From assembly GCA_002790835.1 (NCBI GenBank), contig PFVX01000032.1, positions 1-55,354 on the forward strand: DNA of 55,354 nucleotides. The letters run 5' to 3'. Below the pieces are notes generated by a model. The model searched no databases. It was given only the letters and a program-made list of their open reading frames with translations, and was not told where the DNA came from. The stretch is from a bacterium CG_4_9_14_3_um_filter_65_15. GTDB taxonomy: Bacteria; Krumholzibacteriota; Krumholzibacteriia; LZORAL124-64-63. Positions 47,701 to 55,354 of the stretch are shown here, piece after piece. Position 1 is the first letter of the stretch. Each line of letters starts with the position of its first letter. A program made the position numbers and the translations under genes.

Positions 47701-48963
47701 TCATTTCGAGAACATGAACTTCGTTTCGGGATGTATCTGGTGCCATGTTTTCCACATGCCGCGGAATGATTCCACCGCGGGAAGCTCGACATCCTGAAGC
47801 TCTCCCGACACGCAGACCAGGAACTTGCTCAGGCCGCCGTCGAACTTCAGTCCTGGAAACCACAGGCTCCTGGTCTCGAGGTCCTGCAGGACGAAGATCT
47901 GTTGCCACGTCCACCCGCTGGCGGCAAAGGTCAGGACGCGTCCGGCGGGGCTTCCATCGTCGAGAAGGCGGCTGTACACGACAGCCGAATCACAAAGCGG
48001 TCAGTAGGTGGCGGCAAGATGCTGTTCGCCGACCAGGTCGTCCACCACCTCCCGCGAGTTGAGATTCCGGATCATGTAGGCGCGGGCATCGCCCTGGAAG
48101 TTCACGCCGATCACGTCGGCGATGCTGTTTTCGTCCGGGTAGCCGACAGATCCCGGCTCGAGCATCATGGGGTTGATGATCGGCTTGATGGCCCTGCGGC
48201 CGAGCCCGAATTGCCAGTACGCCTGGGCCATGTTGTGTTTGAGGACCGCATTGGTGATGTCGAAATCCTCGCCGGTGACGTCGGTGATGATGATGGGTTC
48301 GGGGACACGGGTTGTGGCCTGGGCCGTGACGGGGATTTCGGATCGATTGCCTGCGGTGTCCGCAGCCGTCGTGAAGAAACCGAAAGTACCTTGTTCGGCT
48401 GCGGTGAAAGTGACCGGGCCGGGGGGGAAGGCGCCTTGATGGCGCAACTCGCCCCCGTTCGCGGCATACCACAGGTCGATCTCTCCGACCCCGCTCAGAT
48501 CGTCTTCGGCACTCAACTCCAGGGTGAAGGTCAAGCTGGTCTGGTCCGCATCGAGGGAGGCGATGCAGGTGACCGGGGGCCGGGCGTCCTGCGTGGAGAC
48601 CCGGGTGTCGGACCAGAGGCCGGTGTTACCGGCAACGTCGACGACCCGGACGCGGTAGTAGTAGGTGGCACCGTGTTCCAGATTCGAAAACGTGTACCGG
48701 GTGCCGGTGATCCGGTCAGATTCCCCCGTGATGACGGAAAAATCCGGAGCGGTGGATTGCTGGACCTGATAGCCGTCCGAGCCTGCGTCGACCCATTCGA
48801 CCTCGTTGGTCGTCCCTGCGGTGAATTCGGGTTCCGCCATGATTTCCGGAGTGGCCAAGAGGGGCGGTTCGGTGGGTTTGCCGCCGGTATCCCCGCTCGA
48901 ACAGCCGTCGAGCATCGGGATGCCGGCCAGGGCGGCAAGACAGATCAAGGTCGGGAATTTCAT
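47701..48963 (-). CDS. DUF3179 lipoprotein, candidate selenoprotein (UGA at codon 321)
   Basis: The frame is open for 420 codons except one in-frame TGA at 48003-48001 (codon 321). Signal peptide with lipobox-like LDGC (Cys near 21). Residues about 35-125 are a fibronectin type III domain (YQVQQSTAPDFSV, YYYRVRVVDVAGN), 130-220 an Ig-like domain, and 230-420 DUF3179 (PIINPMM, IGVNFQGDARAYMIRNLNSREVVDDLVG). DUF3179 proteins have TxCPLC here; this one has ATY-TGA-PLCDSAVVYSR, then a normal family ending (VLTFAASGWTWQQIFVLQDLETRSLW). The TGA therefore replaces a conserved Cys of a CxxC motif, as in many selenoproteins, and a SECIS-like hairpin follows. A nonsense mutation is the alternative. AAGGAG precedes the ATG. 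Confidence 0.8.
47969..47987 (-). promoter_or_regulatory. Candidate bacterial SECIS element
   Basis: In the mRNA, 13 bases after the in-frame UGA, CGGCUGU pairs perfectly with ACAGCCG around the five-base loop CGUGU. Bacterial SECIS elements are short stem-loops right after the UGA with a G (often GU) among the first loop bases, and this fits. Confidence 0.6.
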
Positions 48964-49479
48964 GATGCTCCTTTGCGGTGCTGGGAGGCGGGGCCTTCCA
49001 GTCGAGCATATGAACCCCGCCCGATGTCGGCAACAGTCCCGCCTGTGTCAAAACGGAACAACGGCGACACGGGGCGGGACGGTTTTGCGGGACAGTATGA
49101 GACATGCTGATGGGGGTGCCTGCCGTGAATAAACCCACAACCCGAACAGATTCACACAGTTAGACCCCGGGACACTTTCCCGGCACCGGACTTGCTCCTA
49201 TCCCAGTGTCGACACCTCCCAGTTCCGGCCGTTTGAGCGAGGGGCCGGATCCCCGGGGGCGACGCCGGCAGGGCGAACACGGCGCCGTCCCCTCCCAAAC
49301 CGGGCTGTTCCTTCGGGCGACGGAACAGCCCGGATCTTTTTTTCTTCCACCTTCTGGAATCCGTTGCGCGTCCTTGCGTTCAGGGGCGGCAATGACCAAG
49401 TTTTCGGTAGGTAAAGGCCGCAATCCCGGCGGTTTTCCCCCGATTTCAGGGCCCTTGGCGGGTCCGCAAGGAGGACGGG
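48964..49479 (+). other. Long leader region before ilvE
   Basis: 516 bases without a convincing gene between the divergent DUF3179 gene and ilvE. It contains GC-rich inverted repeats (around 49166-49184 and 49226-49246) and a strong intrinsic terminator at 49300-49343. A transcript reaching that terminator would end before ilvE. No start codon with a ribosome binding site gives a leader peptide rich in branched-chain residues. Confidence 0.5.
49300..49343 (+). terminator. Intrinsic terminator in the ilvE leader
   Basis: Twelve-bp perfect stem (CCGGGCTGTTCC at 49300-49311 with GGAACAGCCCGG at 49322-49333), ten-base loop, ATC, then seven T. No plus-strand gene lies upstream, so it may be an attenuator or the end of a small RNA. 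Confidence 0.85.
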
Positions 49480-50547
49480 ATGAATATCACAATCACGAAA
49501 AATCCCAATCCCGCCACCCCGCCGACCGAAAACTTCGGCTTCGGCTCCACCTTCACGCCGCACATGTTCCGCATGGACTACAGCGACGGGCAATGGAAGG
49601 ACCCCCGCATCGTCCCCTATGGGCCGTTCAGCCTGGACCCGGCCTCCAAGGTTCTGCACTACGGCCAGGAGATCTTCGAGGGGATGAAGGCCTACAGGAA
49701 CAAGCAGGACGGCTCGGTCCACATGTTCCGCCCCGACCGGAACATCGCCCGCTTCCAGCGTTCGTGCGAGCGGATGTGCATGCCCGTGGTGGACCCCGAC
49801 ATCTTCATGCGGGGACTCAACATGCTCATCGACCTGGATCGTGCGTGGGCGCCCGAGAGCCCCAACGCCCTGTACATCCGGCCCACGATGATCGCCACTC
49901 AGGTGGGGTTGGGCGTCAAGGCCAGCACCGACTACATCTTCTTCATCATCATCGGCCCGGTGGGCTCGTACTTCGCCCACGGCATCAACCCGTTGCGCCT
50001 GAAGGTCGAGGAGAAGTACGTGCGTTCGGCCCACGGGGGAACCGGTTCGGCCAAGACCGGCGGCAATTATTCCGCCTCCCTGCTGCCCATCAAGCAGGCG
50101 CAGGACGCGGGCTACGACAACATCATCTGGCTGGACGCCAAGACCAACTCCTTTGTCGAGGAGATGGGCGCCATGAACATCATGTTCGTGTACGAGGACA
50201 AGGTGATCACGGCTCCGGCCGGGGACACGATCCTGCACGGGGTAACGCGCGAATCCATCGGAACCCTGCTGGGTGATTTCGGCTTGAACTGGGTGGAGGA
50301 GCATCCGCCGATCGCGCAGGTGATGGAGGACGCCCACAGCGGCAAGCTCAAGGAAGTCTTTGCCTGCGGAACCGCGGCGGTGGTCACACCCGTGGGGACG
50401 ATCCACTTCCAGGGCGCCGACCATACCATCGGCGACGGCAACGAGGGTCCGCTGACCAACAAGCTGCGCGTGGCCCTGACCGGAATTCACTCCGGTGGCA
50501 GCGAACGGCACCCCGAGTGGGTGTTCAAGGTGCCGGAGCAGGGATAG
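49480..50547 (+). CDS. ilvE: Branched-chain amino acid aminotransferase
   Basis: 355 residues, fold-type IV PLP enzyme. The PLP Lys lies in GTGSAKTGGNYSASL (about 193). VLHYGQEIFEGMKAYR, ALYIRPTMIA, FVEEMGAMNIMFVY and FACGTAAVVTPVG are family-typical. It is the last step of Leu, Ile and Val synthesis and the first step of their breakdown (2-oxoglutarate/glutamate exchange). AAGGAGG seven bases upstream of the ATG. It stands alone; the leader terminator suggests regulation by attenuation. Confidence 0.96.
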   Translation: MNITITKNPNPATPPTENFGFGSTFTPHMFRMDYSDGQWKDPRIVPYGPFSLDPASKVLHYGQEIFEGMKAYRNKQDGSVHMFRPDRNIARFQRSCERMCMPVVDPDIFMRGLNMLIDLDRAWAPESPNALYIRPTMIATQVGLGVKASTDYIFFIIIGPVGSYFAHGINPLRLKVEEKYVRSAHGGTGSAKTGGNYSASLLPIKQAQDAGYDNIIWLDAKTNSFVEEMGAMNIMFVYEDKVITAPAGDTILHGVTRESIGTLLGDFGLNWVEEHPPIAQVMEDAHSGKLKEVFACGTAAVVTPVGTIHFQGADHTIGDGNEGPLTNKLRVALTGIHSGGSERHPEWVFKVPEQG

Positions 50548-50570
50548 CGCGGAATAAGGCAACGACGAAC

Positions 50571-50614
50571 GACCGCCCGCAGAATCACTCCGGTTCTGCG
50601 GGCGGTCTGTTTTT
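50571..50614 (+). terminator. Rho-independent terminator after ilvE
   Basis: Fourteen-bp perfect stem (GACCGCCCGCAGAA at 50571-50584 with TTCTGCGGGCGGTC at 50594-50607), nine-base loop, then TGTTTTT. The opposite-strand gene's stop codon lies in the loop. Confidence 0.9.
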
Positions 50615-51004
50615 CCGGGGTCCCGTCAAGGCCCTGTGACCCAGTCCGAGGCCGAGGAGAATGAGGACCGCGGCCAGCAGGTTCACCCCCGTTCCCCTAT
50701 CTCCGGGGTGCCCGAAGAAGACATAGCCGTTGACCGCGCCGTCGAGAACGAAGGCGACCACCAGGCCGATGCCCAGGAACCAGGCGCGCCGGCTGCGGCG
50801 GAGGATGCCCACGGCCGCGACGACCAAGGCACCCCCCAGAGCGACCAGGACGGCGGCCAGGACGGTGACCGCGGCCTCCGGGGCCTGGATGTTCGGATCG
50901 GCGGCAGAGCCCCGGACCAAAAGAACCAGCCCCCCGATTCCCCGCGCAAGACCCAGCAGGATCATCAGGACTGCGCCCGCGATCAGGGGGATGCGTCTGC
51001 TCAT
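50585..51004 (-). CDS. Small four-helix membrane protein
   Basis: 139 residues from ATG at 51004 (GGGAGG seven bases upstream). Four hydrophobic helices: IPLIAGAVLMILLGLARGIGGLVLLV, AVTVLAAVLVALGGALVVAAVGIL, AWFLGIGLVVAFVLDGAVNGYVFFG, and VNLLAAVLILLGLGLGHRAL. Short charged loops. I do not recognise a family. The reading frame is open well upstream of this start, into what looks like the remnant of another gene. Confidence 0.75.
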   Translation of the reverse strand: MSRRIPLIAGAVLMILLGLARGIGGLVLLVRGSAADPNIQAPEAAVTVLAAVLVALGGALVVAAVGILRRSRRAWFLGIGLVVAFVLDGAVNGYVFFGHPGDRGTGVNLLAAVLILLGLGLGHRALTGPRKNRPPAEPE

Positions 51005-51611
51005 GGAGTCGCCTCCCTGGTCGGTTGGTCCGGGATCCCTGTTCGATTTGGGGACGGCGAAGCCCGCGCACCCGGTCTCGATCCTCGGGGTGTCGAGTTG
51101 CCGGCCCCGCTTCCAGGACGATTCCGTATTCGGTGAACCGGGTCGTGCCGAACTCCACCCCATCGAGCCCGGGGCGATAGACCTGCGGGTCCTACGGATC
51201 GATATCCACGACCACATGATCGCGCCCGATTTCCCGGACGAAGATCCGTAGGCCCGCGTAGTCGCCGCCGATACCCATGCGCTCCCGGTAGCCGTCGAGG
51301 GGGAAGAAATCCACTTCACCGGCGGCCTGTTCCGTCACGGAAACAGGAAAATCCCCTTCGAACATGAGGCGCGCCTCGGGCCAGTCGTAGCGGTAGAGGA
51401 TCCCGTAGACACGGAGCGAGAAGTCCGGCGGGGCGATGGTGTCGCCCGGGCGGACGGCGAAGCGGCCGAACCGAGCGGGCCCGGGTTCGGTGAGGACGGG
51501 CCGCGGGCACCGTGAACCGCCGCCGATGAGCAGGGCTCCCAGAATCAGGACCAAGACTCCCGAAACCAAGATTCCCGAAACCAAGGCTCCGAGGATGCGG
51601 AAAAGGCGCAT
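51005..51611 (-). pseudogene. Probable broken gene for a membrane-anchored protein
   Basis: The first 139 codons (51611-51192) encode an N-terminal helix (RILGALVSGILVSGVLVLILGALLIG) and a beta-rich domain ending HVVVDIDP. They stop at TAG (51194-51192). The same frame then continues with protein-like, high-GC3 sequence (DPQVYRPGLDGVEFGTTRF), after which coding character shifts to another frame (QLDTPRIETGCAGFAVPKSNRD) leading to the next gene's start. One amber change (Tyr codon likely) and one frameshift would explain it. The 139-residue product may still be made. Family unknown. Confidence 0.5.
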
Positions 51612-51644
51612 GGTATACCTCGCCGGGCGAAACGGACGAAAAGC

Positions 51645-52982
51645 TCAACCCATTGTACCACGACCGGAATCGTGCGAAAGAATCAGTTGATGATGCAGCC
51701 TGCGCGCCCGCCAGGCCAGGATTCCGGTTTCCACGGTTCCGCCGAACATCACCAGCAGTGTGCCGAGCAGAGCCCCGTTCAGGCCGGGATTGCGCATGAC
51801 CGCGAAAAACCCGAGGCCCACCATCAGGACGGTCTTGATCATGCTGGCGGTGGCGACGACCCCGGTGCGGCGGCGGTTCATCAGGAATCCCTGGGTGAGG
51901 GAACGCAGGCCCAGGGGAAGGGCTTGGTAGGGGATGAGGATGACGGCCGTGGTCACGTACAGGGCCTTGTCCGGCTCGAGGGCGAAGACGCGCAGCAGCA
52001 GGACATCCCGCAACGGGGTCCAGACCCAGATTCCGATCAAAGCCATGAAGAACGCGATGGACGCGGCGCTGAAGCGGGCCACCTTGCGCAGGTCGAAGCG
52101 GTCCTTGATCAGGACCAGGGCGGTGTTGTTGAGCGACCACAGCGGCGAGGACATGAGGATCAGCAGCGGGAAGACGAATCCGAATCCGCCCTGCGCGAGA
52201 TCGGGGTCGGCGGTGCGGCCGACCACCGCGTTGAGCAGGGGGCGCATGGCCGACCAGGTCACGGTGCTGACGATCATGGGCCCCATGAAGGCGAAGAACG
52301 ATCGCCAGTTCACGCGTTCGGAGCCGCCCTCGTTCACGCCCGCGGCGTCGCGGCGGACCAGACGGAGGGCGAGGAAGCCGGAGAAGATGGTCTCGACCAG
52401 GATGGCCACGGTCATGGCCACCCCACCGGCCACCGCCGGCTGAAGCCGGCCGTGCCCCACCGTCACGAAAACGACCGCCGTCAACACGGCCAGCCGCAGC
52501 CCCGTCGCCATGCTGATCACCCGGGTGGCGCGGTTGCGCATGATGATTCCCCAGGCCAGCGACCGCAGGGGCAGCAGCAGGGGAAGCGGGGCTTGCACGA
52601 GGAGGATTTTGCGCGCCAGGTCGGCGACCGGCGGTGTCGAACCCATCAGCGTCATGATCAACTGATCGCTGCCCGGCCAGAGCCCCAGGCCGAGATCGAC
52701 GAGGCAGATGACCCCGCCCAGCAGCAGGATCCGCAGGGTCAAGTCCCTGCGCGCGGCGGGGCCGGTGCCCAGGGCGGCGACGGCTTGCTGAAAAGGAAAG
52801 AGTGCGGAGTTGAGAAAGACCCCCAGCCCGAATCCCACGGCGTATCCGGCCAGCTGGATGATGGCCCCTTCGCCTCGTCCCAGCGCCGCATTGATGATGG
52901 GCTGGGCGAGGGTCATCATCTGGCTTGTCAGCACCAGCGGCCAATAGAAGGAGAAGATCTGCCGATAGCGCAGGGCGGACAA
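51645..52982 (-). CDS. MATE-like (MOP superfamily) membrane transporter
   Basis: 445 residues with about twelve membrane helices in two halves. FYWPLVLTSQMMTLAQPIINAALGR resembles the first MATE helix pair, and NWRSFFAFMGPMIVSTVTWSAMRPLLNAVVGR begins the second half. Overall character fits MATE-like or ANKH-like exporters. Substrate unknown. Start is TTG at 52982 with GGGAG seven bases upstream; the in-frame region before it has been cut off by an insertion sequence at 53005. The C-terminus is basic and cytoplasmic. Confidence 0.82.
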   Translation of the reverse strand: MSALRYRQIFSFYWPLVLTSQMMTLAQPIINAALGRGEGAIIQLAGYAVGFGLGVFLNSALFPFQQAVAALGTGPAARRDLTLRILLLGGVICLVDLGLGLWPGSDQLIMTLMGSTPPVADLARKILLVQAPLPLLLPLRSLAWGIIMRNRATRVISMATGLRLAVLTAVVFVTVGHGRLQPAVAGGVAMTVAILVETIFSGFLALRLVRRDAAGVNEGGSERVNWRSFFAFMGPMIVSTVTWSAMRPLLNAVVGRTADPDLAQGGFGFVFPLLILMSSPLWSLNNTALVLIKDRFDLRKVARFSAASIAFFMALIGIWVWTPLRDVLLLRVFALEPDKALYVTTAVILIPYQALPLGLRSLTQGFLMNRRRTGVVATASMIKTVLMVGLGFFAVMRNPGLNGALLGTLLVMFGGTVETGILAWRARRLHHQLILSHDSGRGTMG

Positions 52983-53004
52983 GCTGGCGCTCCCGTCGGG
53001 GTTA

Positions 53005-53027
53005 GGGCCTGTAAAGTAATTACTTGA
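53005..53027. repeat. Left terminal inverted repeat of the IS
   Basis: Begins GGGCCTGTAAAG. The outermost 23 bases match the right end at 18 positions when reverse-complemented. Confidence 0.8.
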
Positions 53028-53031
53028 TCAT

Positions 53032-54240
53032 TCAACGATTGCCCTTTGGGAGTATGCTGTAGTTCCAGTCGCCATGGAATTTGTCCGGCTTCAAGTTGAT
53101 CTCATTCATTTGTGCCGCCGTCGGCTTGACGGCCTTCGGGTACGTTCCGGTGTCCAGCACGCACCGTACCTTGAGTCCCGTCGCCGTTTGAGTGGCGGCG
53201 ATGTGGTTGACGATGGCCGCATGGGTGAGCAGCGGTTGGCCGCGCCAGTTCTGCGAGATGAACGAGAAGAGGCGGTGCTCTATCTTGTTCCATTTGCTCG
53301 TTCCCGGCGGAAGATGGCACACCATTATGGTCAGACCCGTCTGCTGGGCCAGCTTGTGGAGTTCCCATTTCCAGAGGCGGAGGCGGGAACCATTGCTGCC
53401 ACCACTGTCGGCAGTGATAAGAAGCGACTCGGCCCCCTGGTAATGCTTGCGCCCGAGCTCTCGCCACCAGCGACGGATCGTGGCCACCGCAAAGGCGGCG
53501 GTGTCATGGTCCACGCCCACACTCACCCAGCCTTGATTGCGACCAAGGTCGTACACGCCATACGGGATGGCCCGACCCTTGTCGCGCTCCAGGAAGTCAT
53601 GGACCTTCACGGGCTCTGGTTTACCTCGCGGCCGCCATGTTTGACCGGCATTCTTGAACCGCCCGACCAGCTCCTTCTTCTTGGTGTCCACCGAAATGAC
53701 CGGCTGCCCACGCTTCATCTGCCGCTTGACGACGGCGTTGATATGCTCGAACTGCGCATTCCGGTCGGGGTGGCTCGCGCCCTCCAACGTCTTCCGATTC
53801 GCCTGCAGGCTGTACTCCAAATCATGAAGCAAACCAGCGACCAGCGTATGGCTGACTTCGTACCCCTGCTCGTTCAGCTCCCCGGCCAAATGGCGCGTAC
53901 TCTTGCTCGTCCACCGCAACGGCGACTCAGGATCTCCGCGCGTTACGGGTTCGACAAGCTCCTCAAGCGCCGCCGCCAGTCCGGGCACCAAGAGGGTCAT
54001 TCGCTTTCGCCCCGCCCCAGGACGACGCACCCGATTAACGGACAACGGCTTCTTCTGCTCCAGTTCTTCCAGGCCACGAGCTATCGTATTGCGCGCAAGG
54101 CCAGTCGCTCGGGCGACGACCGCAATGCCGCCTCGCCCCAGTGCCCGCGCCTCGGTGCCGGCCCACAAACGACGGTGACGCTCGTCCATCGAGGGTAACA
54201 GAGCGCGGTACTTTGCGCGGATCTCCCTTTCGGCGTTCAT
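53032..54240 (-). CDS. ISAzo13 family transposase
   Basis: 402 residues, intact. The N-terminal helix-turn-helix has ATGLARNTIARGLEELEQ. Presumed DDE residues are in VISVDTKKKELVGRF, LLITADSGGSNGSRLRLWKWEL and SKWNKIEHRLFSFISQNW. The C-terminus has KFHGDWNYSI. It mobilises the surrounding element, whose ends are at 53005 and 54294. Confidence 0.95.
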   Translation of the reverse strand: MNAEREIRAKYRALLPSMDERHRRLWAGTEARALGRGGIAVVARATGLARNTIARGLEELEQKKPLSVNRVRRPGAGRKRMTLLVPGLAAALEELVEPVTRGDPESPLRWTSKSTRHLAGELNEQGYEVSHTLVAGLLHDLEYSLQANRKTLEGASHPDRNAQFEHINAVVKRQMKRGQPVISVDTKKKELVGRFKNAGQTWRPRGKPEPVKVHDFLERDKGRAIPYGVYDLGRNQGWVSVGVDHDTAAFAVATIRRWWRELGRKHYQGAESLLITADSGGSNGSRLRLWKWELHKLAQQTGLTIMVCHLPPGTSKWNKIEHRLFSFISQNWRGQPLLTHAAIVNHIAATQTATGLKVRCVLDTGTYPKAVKPTAAQMNEINLKPDKFHGDWNYSILPKGNR

Positions 54241-54271
54241 GGCCCCACGGTCCCAGACGGCGGGCCAATAG

Positions 54272-54294
54272 TCAAGTTATATCTTTACGGGGCC
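54272..54294. repeat. Right terminal inverted repeat of the IS
   Basis: Its reverse complement begins GGCCCCGTAAAG; 23 bases matching the left end at 18 positions. Confidence 0.8.
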
Positions 54295-54396
54295 TTAGGG
54301 GCATCGGACACGAATCAGAAGAATGTAAACCAATCCCCGGTTCGGCGCGACGGCCTGATCGCCGGCGAGGATGTCGCCGGGGCGTATCTCACGGTA

Positions 54397-55259
54397 TCAG
54401 CCGGCCTCGGGTGCCGCGCTCCGCACACACCGCACGAAGTTGAGGATGCGGATCACATCGCCCTGCGGGCCGTGTCCGAGGGGCCAATCCGCGGGGTCGC
54501 CGTCCTTGGGGTCGCTGCGCTGGCAGCCTGCGCCGTGAACGTCCCAGCAGTTGAAGAGACCGGATCCGGGCGGCGCTTCCATCCAGCCGAAGCCGGTCCC
54601 GAAGGCCACATAGACGCCGCTGCTGCCGCCGGGTGATTGACGTGGCTGGTGCCGGTGTGATTGACGTGGCTGGTGCCGGTGTGATTGACGTGGCTGGTGC
54701 CGGTGCCGTCGCCGTTGTCCACGAAATCGTTCACCCCGTAGCCGTCTCCCGCGCGCACGAACAGGACGAAGAAGGTCTTGCCGCTTTTGCTCATGGGGTC
54801 GACGACGGGATAACCCTTGATGCGTCCATCGGCAAAATTCACGCCGAATACGGTTTCATCCCCGCCCATGGTCGTGCCCACGTACAACGTGCTGGTGAGA
54901 TACTGGGAGTCGATGATCCGCTCACCGCTAGCGGGATTCCCGTATCGGAAGGCGAAAACCGGGTCGATGAACGGCGTCAGCGTGAATGTGTCGTCCCCGA
55001 TCAGACCGCTGGGGTCTGTGCCGGTGAACTGGATCAAGGAGTACAGTTCCTTGATGGTGGGGATGCGCCAGTCCGAATATCCGGCCAGATCGAGAGTCGC
55101 CACGGCCGCCTGGGCCTGGCCGGTGTCGACGACTTCGAAGCTTCCGTTCCCTTCGACGGTTCCGGTATCGGGCCGAGTGCCGTTGCCGGAGCACCCCGAG
55201 CCAAAAGCGGTCACCAGGACGAGGGTCAGCAAGATGGAAATCGTGGGTTTGCCGGTCAT
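54397..55259 (-). pseudogene. DUF1566 lipoprotein gene, rearranged and frameshifted
   Basis: From ATG at 55259 a lipoprotein signal (LVLVTAFGSGCS) leads into DUF1566 sequence: VVDTGQ, then DLAGYSDWRIPTIKELYSLIQFTG, RIIDSQYLTSTLYVGTTMGG and VDNGDGT. Next come three copies of the 8-residue unit GTSHVNHT, then a one-base deletion. The rest of the family C-terminus (VYVAFGTGFGWM, HGAGCQRSDPKDGDP, HGPQGDVIRILNFVRCVR) continues in the next frame to 54397. As written the product reads out of frame to 54453. Segments between VDTGQ and DLAGYSDW, and after VDNGDGT, look deleted relative to family architecture. No good ribosome binding site is seen. Confidence 0.75.
54634..54705 (-). repeat. Three perfect 24-base tandem repeats in the DUF1566 gene
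   Basis: Units at 54634-54657, 54658-54681 and 54682-54705 are identical and encode TSHVNHTG on the minus strand. The base immediately before the first (plus) unit differs from the repeat pattern by a one-base loss, which causes the frameshift. Confidence 0.92.
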
Positions 55260-55354
55260 GGTATTAGGCTGTGTAAACAAATAAAGGTTGCATATAGACC
55301 CTAATGTTCGTATGCTGCAGTGCATGAGAACACCTTCCGAACTTCAAGCGAGGC

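Larger units (their letters stand above)
53005..54294 (-). mobile_element. Complete ISAzo13-type insertion sequence
   Basis: 1290 bases bounded by imperfect inverted repeats (18 of 23 positions matching) and flanked by a TTA direct repeat at 53002-53004 and 54295-54297, taken as the target duplication. A single transposase gene fills it. It lies 22 bases upstream of the MATE-like gene's start codon. Confidence 0.88.

Noticed and set aside
48001-48963. DUF3179 gene as two separate genes split at 48001
   Set aside because: Both parts are in the same frame and together form one domain; the TGA falls on a conserved Cys with a hairpin after it.
49268-49295. T-box-like AGGG...CCCT arrangement before the ilvE leader terminator
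   Set aside because: The seven-base bulge lacks the TGGN needed to read a tRNA end, and no specifier-loop stem is visible. I keep only the terminator.
49150-49343. Standard small RNAs (signal recognition particle RNA, tmRNA, P RNA) in the ilvE leader
   Set aside because: None of their conserved cores is present.

Overview
The window is high-GC bacterial chromosome centred on the replication origin. From about 7.4 to 20.4 kb nearly every gene runs leftward (rpmH, rnpA, yidD, yidC, jag, mnmE, mnmG, rsmG, parS, parA, parB, a histidine kinase, an M23 peptidase, a bactofilin). From 20.8 kb the replication block runs rightward (dnaA, dnaN, recF, DUF721, gyrB, gyrA). DnaA boxes lie on both sides of dnaA. 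Several secreted proteins end in FlgD-like Ig sorting or anchoring tails, and bactofilin, PilY1 and DUF1566 proteins are present. This suggests an FCB-type or neighbouring candidate phylum (Krumholzibacteriota, Eisenbacteria or Latescibacterota-like), but the assignment is inference only.

Left of the origin (0.6-7.3 kb) lies a tandemly duplicated two-gene cassette. Each copy is a large helical-repeat protein followed by an HD-GYP phosphodiesterase, translationally coupled. All four proteins appear to share one N-terminal domain. A small secreted protein with a strong promoter diverges from it. Right of gyrA come a FlgD-tailed secreted protein, an AraC regulator, an ABC-F ATPase overlapping hflX, and a minor-pilin operon (four prepilin-like proteins, a PilY1-like adhesin and a small secreted protein).

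From 42 kb on the region is accessory: DUF309, a glycerophosphodiesterase, a PP2C phosphatase, an EamA transporter, a SnoaL-like protein, and a secreted endonuclease/phosphatase-family protein. A DUF3179 lipoprotein follows, then ilvE behind a leader terminator, small membrane proteins, a MATE-like transporter, a complete ISAzo13-type insertion sequence, and a damaged DUF1566 lipoprotein gene.

The most striking observation is the DUF3179 gene (47701-48963, minus). Its frame is open except for one TGA exactly where the family has the first Cys of its CPLC motif, and a 7-bp hairpin with a CGUGU loop follows at bacterial SECIS distance. It is a strong candidate selenoprotein. Other points of interest are the duplicated HD-GYP cassette, twin parS sites beside parA, a possible attenuator or small RNA before ilvE, an amber-plus-frameshift pseudogene near 51.1 kb, and a repeat-expanded, frameshifted DUF1566 gene beside the IS.
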